From Bacteroides acidifaciens (GTDB lineage Bacteria; Bacteroidota; Bacteroidia; Bacteroidales; Bacteroidaceae): 64,000 bases of DNA. The notes under the pieces are model-generated. The model worked only from the letters and a program-made list of their open reading frames with translations, did no database searches and was not told the DNA's origin. Position numbers and translations under genes: made by a program. Of this stretch, positions 7,789 through 16,394 are shown in pieces. Each line of letters begins with the position of its first letter. The stretch's first letter is position 1. Location of the stretch: positions 2,356,001 through 2,420,000 of the forward strand of contig NZ_CAEUHO010000001.1 of assembly GCF_903181435.1 (NCBI RefSeq), read 5' to 3'.

Positions 7789-9876
7789 CTATTTCTTCGG
7801 TTTCGCTTTCTTTTCGGGAAATGAAAAACCGACATTGAACTGTTCGTCCAGCACAAGCGAAGCATCGAAAGCCTTGCCGTTCTTGCCCTTGAACCTCTTG
7901 ATTAGCCCGGTCTTGCGTTTCGTCACCAGTTCGACAATCTGCTTGTCGGAAAGCTGCTTGTCGCACTTGTTGCGGAATATGGTAAGCGTGCAATCCACGT
8001 TGGAACACTTCGCCACTTTCGGGTAGAACAGGATGCGCCCGTTGCCGCATTTCGGGCAGGGACAGGTTTCACCAGTAGCGACAGATAGCTGCACCGATAG
8101 CAGTTCTGCCGTGATTTGGGCGGCGTACACCTCGATACCCTTTCGGAACGTGTCGGCATCCATGCTGCCCGCTTCTATCTTGGAAAGGGCGGTTTCCCAC
8201 ATACCCGTCATTTCGACATCGGCAATCTTCTTGTCCCTGACTATCTTGTAAACGGCAAGCCCCTTGTCGGTAGGCACAAGGTTCTTCTTCTCACGCACGA
8301 TGTACTGGCGGGCGAACAGCGTTTCGATAATCGCCGCACGGGTGGCGGGCGTGCCTATCCCGGCATCTTTCAGGCTGGCTTTCAGCTCGGCATCCTCCAG
8401 TTCCTTTCCGGCGTTCTCCATTGCCGCCAACAGGCTGCTTTCCGTGTGCAGCGGTTTCGGCTTGGTCTGCTTCTCCAACAGTTCCACGTTGGAAATTGGC
8501 AGGCTTTCGCCCTCTTGAAGCGGCGGCAGGCTGGTGGCTTCTTCGTCCCCGTCCGTTTCCTGCTCGCCGAACACGGCACGCCACCCGGCTTCTTTCATCA
8601 CAGACCCTTTCACCGTGAAGTCGGTATCTCCAGCCGACAATATGGCGGTGGTAACGTCTTTCACGCACTTGCCCGAAAAGGCTTCCAGCATACGCCCGGC
8701 TACCAGCTCGTAAACCGCCCGCTCGTCTTTGGAGAGTTCGCCGGGCAGGTTCTCGGTAATGATTAAGGCATGGTGGTCGGTCACTTTGCCGTCATTCACG
8801 CTGCGGCGGTTCAGGGGTGTGCCGTCCAGCCCGGCGGCATACCCGGCGAAGCGGGGGTATTGCCCTAACAGGGCGACACGCTCCGGCATTTCATCGAAAA
8901 CGTCTTCCGATATATAGCGGCTTCCGGTTCTCGGGTAGGACATCACTTTCTTTTCATACAGGCTTTGCGCTATGGAAAGCGTCTTGTCAGCCGAGTAATT
9001 CAGCTTAGTGTTCGCTTCCTTTTGCAGCGTGGTAAGGTCGTACAAAAGGGGCGGTTCTTGGCAGGCTTCTTTCCTCTCAACGGATTTAACGGCAAGTTGT
9101 CCGGCATCCTTAACCCGTTGCAGGACGGCTATGGCTTCGGGCTGCTGTTCCCACTTGGCGGTCGATTGGGCGGTGAAACTTATTCCCCCGCTGGCGGTCG
9201 CCGCTTTGAGTTGCCAAAACTTGGCGGGTACGAAATTCTTGTTCTCCAAATAGCGGCTGCATATCATCACGAGCGTGGGTGTCTGCACCCTGCCCAGCGA
9301 GAACACGCCCTGCCCGGCGGCTACGCTCAACGCTTGGGTGGCGTTTATCCCTATCAGCCAGTCCGCTTCGCTGCGGGACTTGGCAGAGAGGTAGAGGTTA
9401 TCGTAACGCTCTCCCGGCTGCAAGTTATCCAGCCCCTCCCGGATTGCCTTGTCGGTAAGGCTGCTTATCCACAGGCGCACGAAAGGCTTGCGGCAGTTCA
9501 GGTAATGGAAGATATAGCGGAAGATTAACTCACCCTCACGTCCGGCATCGGTGGCGACAATAATCCGGTCGCACTGGTCGAACACTTCCTTTATCACTTT
9601 CAACTGTTTCAGCACACCGGGGTCTGCCTTGTAGCCTTTCTCCGCTTTCACCTGACGGAGGATTAGCTGGAAATCGGGCGGCAGTATGGGCAGGCTCTCC
9701 CTGCAGAAGTTCGCCACGCCATAGGCTTCCGGCATGGCAAGCTGGATTAAGTGGCCGAACGCCCATGTCACCATATACCCGTTGCCGGAAAGATAACCGT
9801 CATTACGCTGGGTCGCACCGATGATGCGGGCGATGTCCTTTGCCACGCTGGGCTTTTCTGCTATCAATGCAATCAT
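7789..9876 (-). CDS. topB: DNA topoisomerase III (type IA), Exc-like
   Basis: The 695-residue product is a complete type IA topoisomerase. The N-terminal Toprim domain reads MIALIAEKPSVAKDIA, with ATDAGREGELIFRYIFHY near residue 105. The active-site tyrosine is in MSYPRTGSRY near residue 313, and a C-terminal zinc-finger region CPCPKCGNG...CSNVDC lies near 605-630. It relaxes and decatenates single-stranded DNA. In CTnDOT the equivalent protein, Exc, takes part in excision. Its start overlaps the upstream 64-codon gene by 4 nt (ATGA), so it forms an operon with that gene and the DUF3945-type gene. Confidence 0.92.
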   Translation of the reverse strand: MIALIAEKPSVAKDIARIIGATQRNDGYLSGNGYMVTWAFGHLIQLAMPEAYGVANFCRESLPILPPDFQLILRQVKAEKGYKADPGVLKQLKVIKEVFDQCDRIIVATDAGREGELIFRYIFHYLNCRKPFVRLWISSLTDKAIREGLDNLQPGERYDNLYLSAKSRSEADWLIGINATQALSVAAGQGVFSLGRVQTPTLVMICSRYLENKNFVPAKFWQLKAATASGGISFTAQSTAKWEQQPEAIAVLQRVKDAGQLAVKSVERKEACQEPPLLYDLTTLQKEANTKLNYSADKTLSIAQSLYEKKVMSYPRTGSRYISEDVFDEMPERVALLGQYPRFAGYAAGLDGTPLNRRSVNDGKVTDHHALIITENLPGELSKDERAVYELVAGRMLEAFSGKCVKDVTTAILSAGDTDFTVKGSVMKEAGWRAVFGEQETDGDEEATSLPPLQEGESLPISNVELLEKQTKPKPLHTESSLLAAMENAGKELEDAELKASLKDAGIGTPATRAAIIETLFARQYIVREKKNLVPTDKGLAVYKIVRDKKIADVEMTGMWETALSKIEAGSMDADTFRKGIEVYAAQITAELLSVQLSVATGETCPCPKCGNGRILFYPKVAKCSNVDCTLTIFRNKCDKQLSDKQIVELVTKRKTGLIKRFKGKNGKAFDASLVLDEQFNVGFSFPEKKAKPKK

Positions 9877-10067
9877 GTTGTTTCTTTTTTATGGTTTGTT
9901 ACAGACTTGATTTCCCGTAAAATTTTACGGTCATAATAAATATGGTAGCCGCCCACGTAATACTGGCGGTTGTGCTTGTCTATTTCTTTCCAGTCGGTTT
10001 TTAAAGAAAGGACTATGAAGAAAATCAGGACGACAAGCGGAATAGCTATAATATAGATTAGCTGCAT
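9873..10067 (-). CDS. Small single-pass membrane protein
   Basis: The 64-residue product has one strong hydrophobic helix at residues ~2-22 (LIYIIAIPLVVLIFFIVLSL) and a basic, Tyr-rich tail. No family is recognised. It is supported as real because it fits snugly between the DUF3945-type gene (4-bp gap) and topB (4-nt start/stop overlap), a pattern of translational coupling. Confidence 0.65.
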   Translation of the reverse strand: MQLIYIIAIPLVVLIFFIVLSLKTDWKEIDKHNRQYYVGGYHIYYDRKILREIKSVTNHKKETT

Positions 10068-10071
10068 ACCT

Positions 10072-11382
10072 TTATAATTTCATTCCTTTGGACTTCTTGG
10101 GTTTATCCGCTTTCAGGCTCTTATCCTGCTTCTCTTTCTGCTTGGCGGTGGGCTTGTCCTGACCCTGTTTCAACGATTCTTTGCCCTGTTTGGTGGCTTC
10201 GTTGGTTTTGCCCTCGGAATTGACTGCTACCTGTGTCCGGTTCTCGGCGGCGGGGGTAACGTCTTTCGGCTGTACCTTGTCGGGGGATTTGCCTTGTGCG
10301 CCGGGCTGCACATGACCGTTGAACTCAACGCCCTTTCCGTCCTTTAACCCAGCTACCTGCTGTTCTACGGGCTGCTGCCCCTGCTGCAAGAACTGGACGG
10401 CAGACCTCGGCAGGAACTCCAAGCCACGCTCCACTGCGCTGACCTGCAAATAGGCACTGCGCTTCGTGCCGTCCCTGAATTGCAGGTTTCCCATTTTCAC
10501 CGCTTGTCCGGCTTCAAAGGCGGCTTTCTGCTCCGGGCTGACTTTCACGCCACAAATGGTATCGGGGCATTTCCACTTGTCAGCCCGCATATACTCCAGT
10601 TCGTGCGTGTACCTGTCCCGGCTGACGAACACGGGGATTTGCTCGCCGCTTTTCGGGTCTTTGATTTCAGCAATGCCGCCCAAGTTGCCAGTGCCTTGCA
10701 AGTTGCCCTGTTCCTGCTTGGTGAACCCGTGTTCATGGAACGGGCGTTGCAACAGTTTCTCGTCCTGCTGCACGCCGTGCAGCTTGGGTACTACCGTGCC
10801 GTCCTTTGCCTGATAGAAAGAGAGCTTGACATCGGTAGGTTTGAGGTAGAAGCCGCCCACCGTCCCCGAAACGGTGTAGGTGTTGCGGGACTTGTAGCCA
10901 CGCATCACCCGGTCGAAGTCCTTCGTGTTTTTCAGTGTGTCGGCGGTGATGCCGACTTTCTTCAGGTTCTCCCAGTCGATTTTTGCCGGGTCGAAGCGGT
11001 AGCCCTGCTTGAACTCGTGGAAGTCAGGCTTCGGAACTCTTAACATTTCAACCCGCTTGTCGCCCTCCGGCATAGGGTTGCGGTGGTTGTTCTCGATTGC
11101 CTTTGCGTTCTGCTCCGCTTGGGAAGCCTTTACGCTGAACAATTCCAGCCCGGAAGTGTCCTGAAACTTGCGGAAGAAATTGGAAATGAAGTTGCTGAAC
11201 ACATCGCTGTTCTTGTCCACCTGCATGAACTCGCCGCCATGTCCGGTAGTGGGTAGTACGGTCTGCAAATTGCCCTCCTTGTCAATACCTTTAACGGCAC
11301 TCACCTTTCCCTGCTGTTTATCCAAGACCAGCAGCACGTCTTTTTCCTGCCCCTCTGCGGGTGGGGTCATTCTGTTTGCCAT
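10072..11382 (-). CDS. DUF4099/DUF3945 domain protein of Bacteroides elements
   Basis: The 436-residue protein belongs to a family seen next to topB on Bacteroides conjugative elements; its function is unknown. The N-terminal part (KDVLLVLDKQQGKVSAVKGI, then DTSGLELFSVKASQAEQNAK) and the middle (WENLKKVGITADTLKN, a DUF4099-like block near 145-165, followed by DUF3945-like segments such as RDRYTHELEYM) are folded. The last ~100 residues are a Gln/Lys/Pro-rich low-complexity tail ending in a run of Lys, probably disordered and nucleic-acid binding. It is the first gene of the leftward operon with the 64-aa protein and topB. Confidence 0.8.
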   Translation of the reverse strand: MANRMTPPAEGQEKDVLLVLDKQQGKVSAVKGIDKEGNLQTVLPTTGHGGEFMQVDKNSDVFSNFISNFFRKFQDTSGLELFSVKASQAEQNAKAIENNHRNPMPEGDKRVEMLRVPKPDFHEFKQGYRFDPAKIDWENLKKVGITADTLKNTKDFDRVMRGYKSRNTYTVSGTVGGFYLKPTDVKLSFYQAKDGTVVPKLHGVQQDEKLLQRPFHEHGFTKQEQGNLQGTGNLGGIAEIKDPKSGEQIPVFVSRDRYTHELEYMRADKWKCPDTICGVKVSPEQKAAFEAGQAVKMGNLQFRDGTKRSAYLQVSAVERGLEFLPRSAVQFLQQGQQPVEQQVAGLKDGKGVEFNGHVQPGAQGKSPDKVQPKDVTPAAENRTQVAVNSEGKTNEATKQGKESLKQGQDKPTAKQKEKQDKSLKADKPKKSKGMKL

Positions 11383-11405
11383 AAATAATTGGAATTTTAG
11401 TGGTT
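11383..11405 (-). repeat. Inverted copy B of the 23-bp leader motif
   Basis: Read leftward this is AACCACTAAAATT-C-CAATTATT and runs straight into the ATG of the DUF3945-type gene, so it is the 5' leader. It matches the copy at 7720-7742 at 22 of 23 positions in opposite orientation. Confidence 0.7.
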
Positions 11406-11422
11406 ACGGGAATAGTCCCGCT

Positions 11423-11430
11423 CAAAGGTA
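11423..11430 (-). promoter_or_regulatory. -7 element (TACCTTTG) for the topB operon
   Basis: CAAAGGTA on the + strand is TACCTTTG leftward, 41 bp before the ATG at 11382. No convincing -33 box is seen. Confidence 0.5.
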
Positions 11431-11466
11431 GCGACTAAATATGCTATATTTGGACGGGCGGCAAGG

Positions 11467-11503
11467 GCTGTCCGAATTTGTCCTGCGCTGTCCCGATTTG
11501 TCC
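11467..11503. repeat. Two 17-bp direct repeats, period 20
   Basis: GCTGTCCGAATTTGTCC (11467-11483) and GCTGTCCCGATTTGTCC (11487-11503) agree at 15 of 17 positions. They lie between the divergent topB and abiE operons; a repeat period near two helical turns fits protein binding on one DNA face. Confidence 0.6.
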
Positions 11504-11573
11504 GTGGCAGATGAAAATATCCAACCAACAGTTGGAGAAATAAAAACATCTTTGGCAAAATATTTGTTATGTT

Positions 11574-11605
11574 TTTGCAGGTGATTACATAATATACTAT
11601 CTTTG
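11574..11605 (+). promoter_or_regulatory. Full Bacteroides promoter for the AbiE-type pair
   Basis: TTTG at 11574-11577, a 20-nt spacer, then TATCTTTG at 11598-11605 fit the Bacteroides consensus exactly. The predicted start leaves a leader of about 18 nt before the ATG at 11631. Confidence 0.85.
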
Positions 11606-11630
11606 CAGTATAGAAACAAAGTACATAAAT

Positions 11631-12332
11631 ATGGCTTCATTCAGGAAAGAGATACTTGGGCAGATTGAACGGATAGATACCGGGCGTATATTCACGTTCC
11701 GGGATTTGTCGTTTGAAACGGAAAAGACCGCCAATGTTGCGGTGCTGCTCTCCGAACAGAGCCGCAAAGGGGTACTGGTACGGGTTGAAAAAGGGGCGTA
11801 CTACCGCCCCAAGAAATCGGTCTTAGGATTGGGGAAGCTGCCCGTCTATCAGGATGAACAGTTTCGTTATCTTACCGAAAAACTGAATGGCTATATCACG
11901 GGGGCTTACGTCTATAATAAAATGGGGCTGACCGAACAGGTCGCTACAACCATAACGATAGCCACTCCAAACCCGGTTCGCCGTTTCCGTTTCAAGAACT
12001 TGGATATAGAGTGCGTGAAAACCTACTGTATGGACTATCCGGATGAAAGCCTTGTCCCGTACTTGCGGCTGCTCGATGCGATAAAGGACATGAAGCGCAT
12101 ACCCGGAACAACCGGACAGGACATCTACAACCGGGTCAAAAGCCAATATTTCAACGGGTACAGCCTGCCGGAACTGGAAAAAATCGTATCTTTGGCGAAA
12201 AGTTACCCGCCACGTGTCAGAAAGGTGGTGGCAGACATACTGGGCGACATCAGACAAACCGTATTGCAAACGGAAATGGCAAAGACCATTCTTCCCACGA
12301 CACGGTTCAACTTGGATTATAAAACGGCATAG
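11631..12332 (+). CDS. AbiEi-like antitoxin (DUF6088 type)
   Basis: The 233-residue protein precedes a nucleotidyltransferase toxin gene by 9 bp, the standard order of type IV AbiE systems. The N-terminal ~70 residues form a winged helix (IFTFRDLSFETEKTANVAVLL, then RVEKGAYYRPKKS), used in this family to bind the operon promoter. The middle has the ITGAYVYNKMGLTEQVATTI block common to AbiEi-type and DUF6088 proteins. The protein is expected to neutralise the toxin indirectly and repress the operon. Its promoter is the best consensus promoter of the element region. Confidence 0.75.
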   Translation: MASFRKEILGQIERIDTGRIFTFRDLSFETEKTANVAVLLSEQSRKGVLVRVEKGAYYRPKKSVLGLGKLPVYQDEQFRYLTEKLNGYITGAYVYNKMGLTEQVATTITIATPNPVRRFRFKNLDIECVKTYCMDYPDESLVPYLRLLDAIKDMKRIPGTTGQDIYNRVKSQYFNGYSLPELEKIVSLAKSYPPRVRKVVADILGDIRQTVLQTEMAKTILPTTRFNLDYKTA

Positions 12333-12341
12333 GACAGAAAT

Positions 12342-13340
12342 ATGAATTTACATTCGGACAAGGAAGCGTTCAAGGAAATCATCGCACTGGCGGCTGAACA
12401 TTTCGGCTACGAGCAGTCGCACGTGGAAAAGGATTACTGGGTATCGAAGATACTGCGGGATATTTCCATGTCCGAATATGCGGATAAGACCTACTTCAAA
12501 GGCGGAACTTCACTTTCCAAAGCCTACGGGCTGATAGAACGCTTCTCGGAAGATTTGGACTTGTTCGTGTTCACGGGAGATAAAGGTGCGTCCAAGCAGG
12601 CGGAAAAGACTTTGAACAAGAAACTTTCCAAATACATAGCCGAACTCAACAGTGACATATACAAGGAAGATTTGTCGGAAACGGGCGGTAATTACCGCAA
12701 ACTGTATTTTTCTTATGACAATGTATTTCAGGGTGTGGGACTGAAAGAACATTTGGAAGTAGAAATAAAGTCTTGTGACCTGCCGGACAAAAAACTAATG
12801 TTCTATCCGGCAGACAAGCGGGTTATCAAATCGATTGTGACCGCCTTTCTTGAAAGTATCGGGCAAGAGGAACTGATAAGCACCTACGGGTTGGGAAGTT
12901 TTGAAACGCAGTGCATCAACCCCCGAAAGACTATCTGCGACAAGGTTTCAAGGCTGGTAAAGCTGTCTTACAATGAGGATGCAGCCGCACTGCTGGCAAA
13001 GCATATCCGTGACGTTTACGACTTGTCGGCACTCTACCACAATCAGGAATATAACGATTACCTACATTCGGAAGATTTCTTGGATGCCATGTACCGGGTG
13101 ACGATAGAGGACGGGCTAAACAAAAACTCCTGTTCGCACTTGTCGCTGGCTGATGCACCGATATTCAAGGATGCCGAAGCGGTCATGGCGTTACCCGAAG
13201 TGGCTACGGCGTACATTACCGATTTGAAGAAACTGACCTTTGACAAAAGCAAGATGCCGCCGATAGGCAAGGCTGTGGAAGCATTGAAGAACTTGCACGA
13301 AATACTGGTTAAATTTGAAATTTATCGGAATAGTATATAA
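12342..13340 (+). CDS. AbiEii/AbiGii-family nucleotidyltransferase toxin
   Basis: The 332-residue product carries the family signature near residues 50-75: FKGGTSLSKAYGLIERFSED, then LDLFVF, that is the GG[TS]-x-L and (S/D)xDxD nucleotidyltransferase motifs. The N-terminal HVEKDYWVSKILRDI is also typical. AbiEii enzymes add nucleotides to tRNA or related targets and stop growth. With the upstream antitoxin it forms a two-gene defence or element-maintenance module. An IS21-family element begins about 40 bp after its stop. Confidence 0.85.
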   Translation: MNLHSDKEAFKEIIALAAEHFGYEQSHVEKDYWVSKILRDISMSEYADKTYFKGGTSLSKAYGLIERFSEDLDLFVFTGDKGASKQAEKTLNKKLSKYIAELNSDIYKEDLSETGGNYRKLYFSYDNVFQGVGLKEHLEVEIKSCDLPDKKLMFYPADKRVIKSIVTAFLESIGQEELISTYGLGSFETQCINPRKTICDKVSRLVKLSYNEDAAALLAKHIRDVYDLSALYHNQEYNDYLHSEDFLDAMYRVTIEDGLNKNSCSHLSLADAPIFKDAEAVMALPEVATAYITDLKKLTFDKSKMPPIGKAVEALKNLHEILVKFEIYRNSI

Positions 13341-13501
13341 TTATGGCAATTGTGAAAAGAAGATGTTTTACCTGGAAAATTTAAAGTCGATTGACCCACT
13401 ATTATACTCTAAATTGACCCATCAAAAAAATATTAGATTTAAATAAAGAAAAATGCATTTTAACCCGGGTCATTTTCAATTATAATAATCTACAATATAT
13501 A

Positions 13502-14275
13502 CTATTTCTTTTTAGCATTAATCTTTCTTACAGAATCCCCGGTAAGTTCAATCTTGTGTGCTGTATGTACAATTCTGTCCAGGATTGCGTCAGCTACTGT
13601 AGGATCACCAATTGCATCATACCAGCTTTCGACAGGAAGTTGTGATGTTATTATGATTGATTTTAATCCGTGTCTGTCTTCTATTATTTCCATAAGGATT
13701 GACCTTTCCCTGGCATCCAGTCCTATAAGAAACAGATCGTCAAGAATCAGCAGTTGACACTTTTCTATTTTTTTCATCTCAGATTCTATAGTGCCCTTGT
13801 TTTTGGCAATTTTAAGCTGTCCCATAAGCTTTGACGCATTTGAATACAAAGTCTTTATTCCATTCTTACATGCCTCATATCCTATGGCTGAAGCTATATA
13901 GCTTTTACCTGTACCGGAGCTTCCCGTGATGAAAACATTCTGTCCGTCTCTTATAAAATCAAGAGATGCAAGTCTCTCAAGCTGGTTACGGTCAAGGTTA
14001 CGTTTTATGGTATAGTCTATTTTTTCCATATATGCCTTATATCTGAAGTTTGCAGACTTTATCAGTCTCTCAATGCTTACATTGCGTCTGTAATCATATT
14101 CGCTTTCAAGAAGCCATTTAAGAAACTCATCGTTTGTCATACCATCAGAGGATGTGGTCCTGCAGTCATTTCTATATGTTTCAAGCATGCCGTAAAAACG
14201 TAACTTGGAGAGTAGTTCCATTATTCTGTCCATATTTTTTCCGACAGTTCTGCTTGTTTTATTATTACTTGTCAT
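13502..14275 (-). CDS. istB: IstB-like transposition helper ATPase
   Basis: The 257-residue AAA+ protein belongs to the IstB/DnaC group. Walker A is FITGSSGTGKSYIASAIG near residue 115 and Walker B is CQLLILDDLFLI near residue 175. The start at 14275 (MTSNNKTSRTVGKNMDRIM) is preferred over an upstream in-frame ATG at 14380 because it gives an 11-nt overlap with istA, as usual for IS21 elements, and a standard IstB length. It assembles on target DNA and activates IstA. Confidence 0.9.
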   Translation of the reverse strand: MTSNNKTSRTVGKNMDRIMELLSKLRFYGMLETYRNDCRTTSSDGMTNDEFLKWLLESEYDYRRNVSIERLIKSANFRYKAYMEKIDYTIKRNLDRNQLERLASLDFIRDGQNVFITGSSGTGKSYIASAIGYEACKNGIKTLYSNASKLMGQLKIAKNKGTIESEMKKIEKCQLLILDDLFLIGLDARERSILMEIIEDRHGLKSIIITSQLPVESWYDAIGDPTVADAILDRIVHTAHKIELTGDSVRKINAKKK

Positions 14276-15830
14276 TTTTATCCATGTTTTTAGAGTTAAA
14301 ATAATCCTTGCCTCTGAGATTTCTGTGTTTGGGGGTAAGTTCGGGAGCCTGTCCCTCCATCTGTACATGATACTTCTCATCTTCCCTGTTTACCAGAATA
14401 CTTTCAAGTTCGTTGTACCCGAACATACCGAATTCCATTGCCACCTGGCATGAAAGAACCACCCTGTCATGTCCGAAACGCTCCACAAGACTTAATATAC
14501 CATCGGCTGAACGTACGGCCTGGACCGGATATTTCTTGGCAACGGCCACACGCTTTATGTACTCTTCCAATACCGGATCAATTTCACATGCCTTGCGGTA
14601 TATATCATCCATTCTGATTCTGTATTCATGTAGCACTCCCGAAAGTTTGTGGGACGGTTTTTCTGAATAAGTGAAAGGTGTATCATCCCTGCGATGTGTC
14701 GTTATGTGTCTGAACTTATGATATATCTCCACTGTGTCCCCATCATACAGTAATTCTACAGTATCGCCGATATACTCTTTAGGAACACTGTAATAGTGAT
14801 TGTTAAGCGATACATAACTGTTTCTCATGACAGTTGCCGTTTTCCGGCTTTTTGATATAAATTTTGTTGCCGGCAATGTATGCAGCCTGTCTTTCTCGAC
14901 TTCGAGGAAACGTTCCCGACGGCTGTAGTTGCGATTGTACATCTTTCGGCTGTTCAACGCATCCGTATGCTTCATTATTTCTATGTTCAAGGCTTCAAGA
15001 TCATTGAATTTCAATCCCGTCATCTTTGAATACACCTCCCTGTAGAGCAGTCTTACAGCATTCTCAACCAGAGCTTTGTCTTTAGGCTTTCGTACTCTTG
15101 CCGGGAAGACAACACATCCATAATGGTCTGCAAATGCAGCAAAGTCGTCATTGATTACAGGTTCAACACCTCCAGGCTTTGTTACGGCTGATTTCAGGTT
15201 GTCTGGAACTATGGCATTGGGGACACCTCCAAAATAATGGAAAGCATTTTCACATGCCTGGATAAGGTGTTCTTTCTTTTGTGATGGTACAGCCTCGTAA
15301 TAAGTAATCTGGCTGCATGGAAGTATAGCGGCAAATACTTCTACGGGAACCTTATTGCCTGTTTTTTCGTATGAGAGATAAAGTTTGTCGCCGGCAAAAT
15401 CCACATACATCTGATCACCGGCTATATGATCTATGCGTCCAACAGGAATCTTTACTTCCCTTTCTCGTCTGATATATAAACAAAAAGAACAGTAGCTGTA
15501 ACCTTGTGGACGATTTTTAAGATATTCCTCATACAAAGACCTTCTTGTTGTCCCACGGACCTTAAGTCGTTTCATGTAATCAGGTATACGTTCTTGAAGA
15601 TACTTATACTCTGCAGAGCCAGACGATTCTTTGTCAGTCTCCGTACCGAAAAGCTCATGCAGATGCTGCTCGTCCATTTTCAACAGACGCTCAAGTTCTA
15701 TACCCATATCTTCGTATATACGGATATAACGTTTGACTGTATTACGTGAAACAAGGAGAGAAGAACTGATACCGCGGATACTCATTCCTGACTGATAACA
15801 CCGCAGTATGTGCTTGATTCTTATTTTCAT
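14265..15830 (-). CDS. istA: IS21-family transposase
   Basis: The 521-residue product has an N-terminal HTH (CYQSGMSIRGISSSLLVSRN) and a retroviral-integrase-type core. DDE positions are visible as the first Asp in DQMYVDFAGDKLYL near 140, the second in IVPDNLKSAVTKPG near 208, and the Glu in KDKALVENAVRLLYREV. A C-terminal beta domain (YVSLNNHYYSVPKEYIGDTV) follows. It looks intact, so the element may still be active together with istB. Confidence 0.92.
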   Translation of the reverse strand: MKIRIKHILRCYQSGMSIRGISSSLLVSRNTVKRYIRIYEDMGIELERLLKMDEQHLHELFGTETDKESSGSAEYKYLQERIPDYMKRLKVRGTTRRSLYEEYLKNRPQGYSYCSFCLYIRREREVKIPVGRIDHIAGDQMYVDFAGDKLYLSYEKTGNKVPVEVFAAILPCSQITYYEAVPSQKKEHLIQACENAFHYFGGVPNAIVPDNLKSAVTKPGGVEPVINDDFAAFADHYGCVVFPARVRKPKDKALVENAVRLLYREVYSKMTGLKFNDLEALNIEIMKHTDALNSRKMYNRNYSRRERFLEVEKDRLHTLPATKFISKSRKTATVMRNSYVSLNNHYYSVPKEYIGDTVELLYDGDTVEIYHKFRHITTHRRDDTPFTYSEKPSHKLSGVLHEYRIRMDDIYRKACEIDPVLEEYIKRVAVAKKYPVQAVRSADGILSLVERFGHDRVVLSCQVAMEFGMFGYNELESILVNREDEKYHVQMEGQAPELTPKHRNLRGKDYFNSKNMDKNDK

Positions 15831-16001
15831 TCTTTAAAATTTTATTCAGTTAATAATACCGGGTTAAAATGCTTTGTAAAGTACGAAAACAAGACTGAAA
15901 TATGGTAATTATACAGGGGCAATTTTTATTATAATCACAGCGGATCAGTTTCGGTTATAAAGGTGGGTCAGAAGACTTTTATAATAGTGGGTCAATCGAC
16001 T

Positions 16002-16394
16002 TTAAATTTTCCAATATTCCCCCTGATACTCGTCCCGGAAATCACGTACAAGGTCGTCCGCATCTTCCTCGCTCAAATCATGGCTTTTGTAGTTGCACCA
16101 CACGAAAAAGGCTTCCTGCTCGGTGTCGCTCAAATCCTCCACCGCATCACGCAAGGAAAAGAAGTTTTCAGAAATCCAGCTTTCGGAAATCAGGGCTTCC
16201 GGGATATTCTCGTAATCCTGAAACATATATTCCGCATCTTCCTCGTCCTTGTGAAGTTCCCGGCAGGCTTCGTAAAATTCTTCCTTGTCCGAATAGTCCG
16301 ACAAGTCGAGCCATGCCCCAAACAAAGAACCGTTGTTGTACTTGGCGTAAGTGCCTACATAAACTCTTGCTTCCGATAATACCTTTGATTCCAT
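16002..16394 (-). CDS. ardA: ArdA antirestriction protein, C-terminally shortened
   Basis: The 130-residue acidic protein matches ArdA, a DNA mimic that blocks type I restriction enzymes: EARVYVGTYAKYNNGSLFGA at the N-terminus, then DYSDKEEFYEACRELHKDEE, YENIPEAL and a very Asp/Glu-rich body. Bacteroides ArdA proteins are usually about 165-175 residues, and the final aromatic segment is missing here. The stop codon is created by the IS21 end: bases 16002-16003 belong to the IS. Even with the IS removed, the frame would read into non-ArdA sequence, so the gene may have been cut before the insertion. Activity is uncertain. Confidence 0.8.
   Translation of the reverse strand: MESKVLSEARVYVGTYAKYNNGSLFGAWLDLSDYSDKEEFYEACRELHKDEEDAEYMFQDYENIPEALISESWISENFFSLRDAVEDLSDTEQEAFFVWCNYKSHDLSEEDADDLVRDFRDEYQGEYWKI

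Larger units (their letters stand above)
13383..16003 (-). mobile_element. IS21-family insertion sequence (complete istA-istB)
   Basis: Two genes, istA and istB, are enclosed by a perfect 33-bp inverted repeat (13374-13406 and 15980-16012; core AAAGTCGATTGACCCACTAT). Inside each end a second TTGACCCA/GGGTCA copy occurs (13414 and 15963), the multiple-repeat end structure of IS21 elements. If AAATTT (13377-13382 and 16004-16009) is the target duplication, the element is 2621 bp; because AAATTT is palindromic the outermost boundary is ambiguous by up to 9 bp on each side. Confidence 0.88.

Noticed and set aside
8116..9528. Several long + strand ORFs inside topB
   Set aside because: Shadows of a GC-rich gene with complete topoisomerase motifs on the minus strand.
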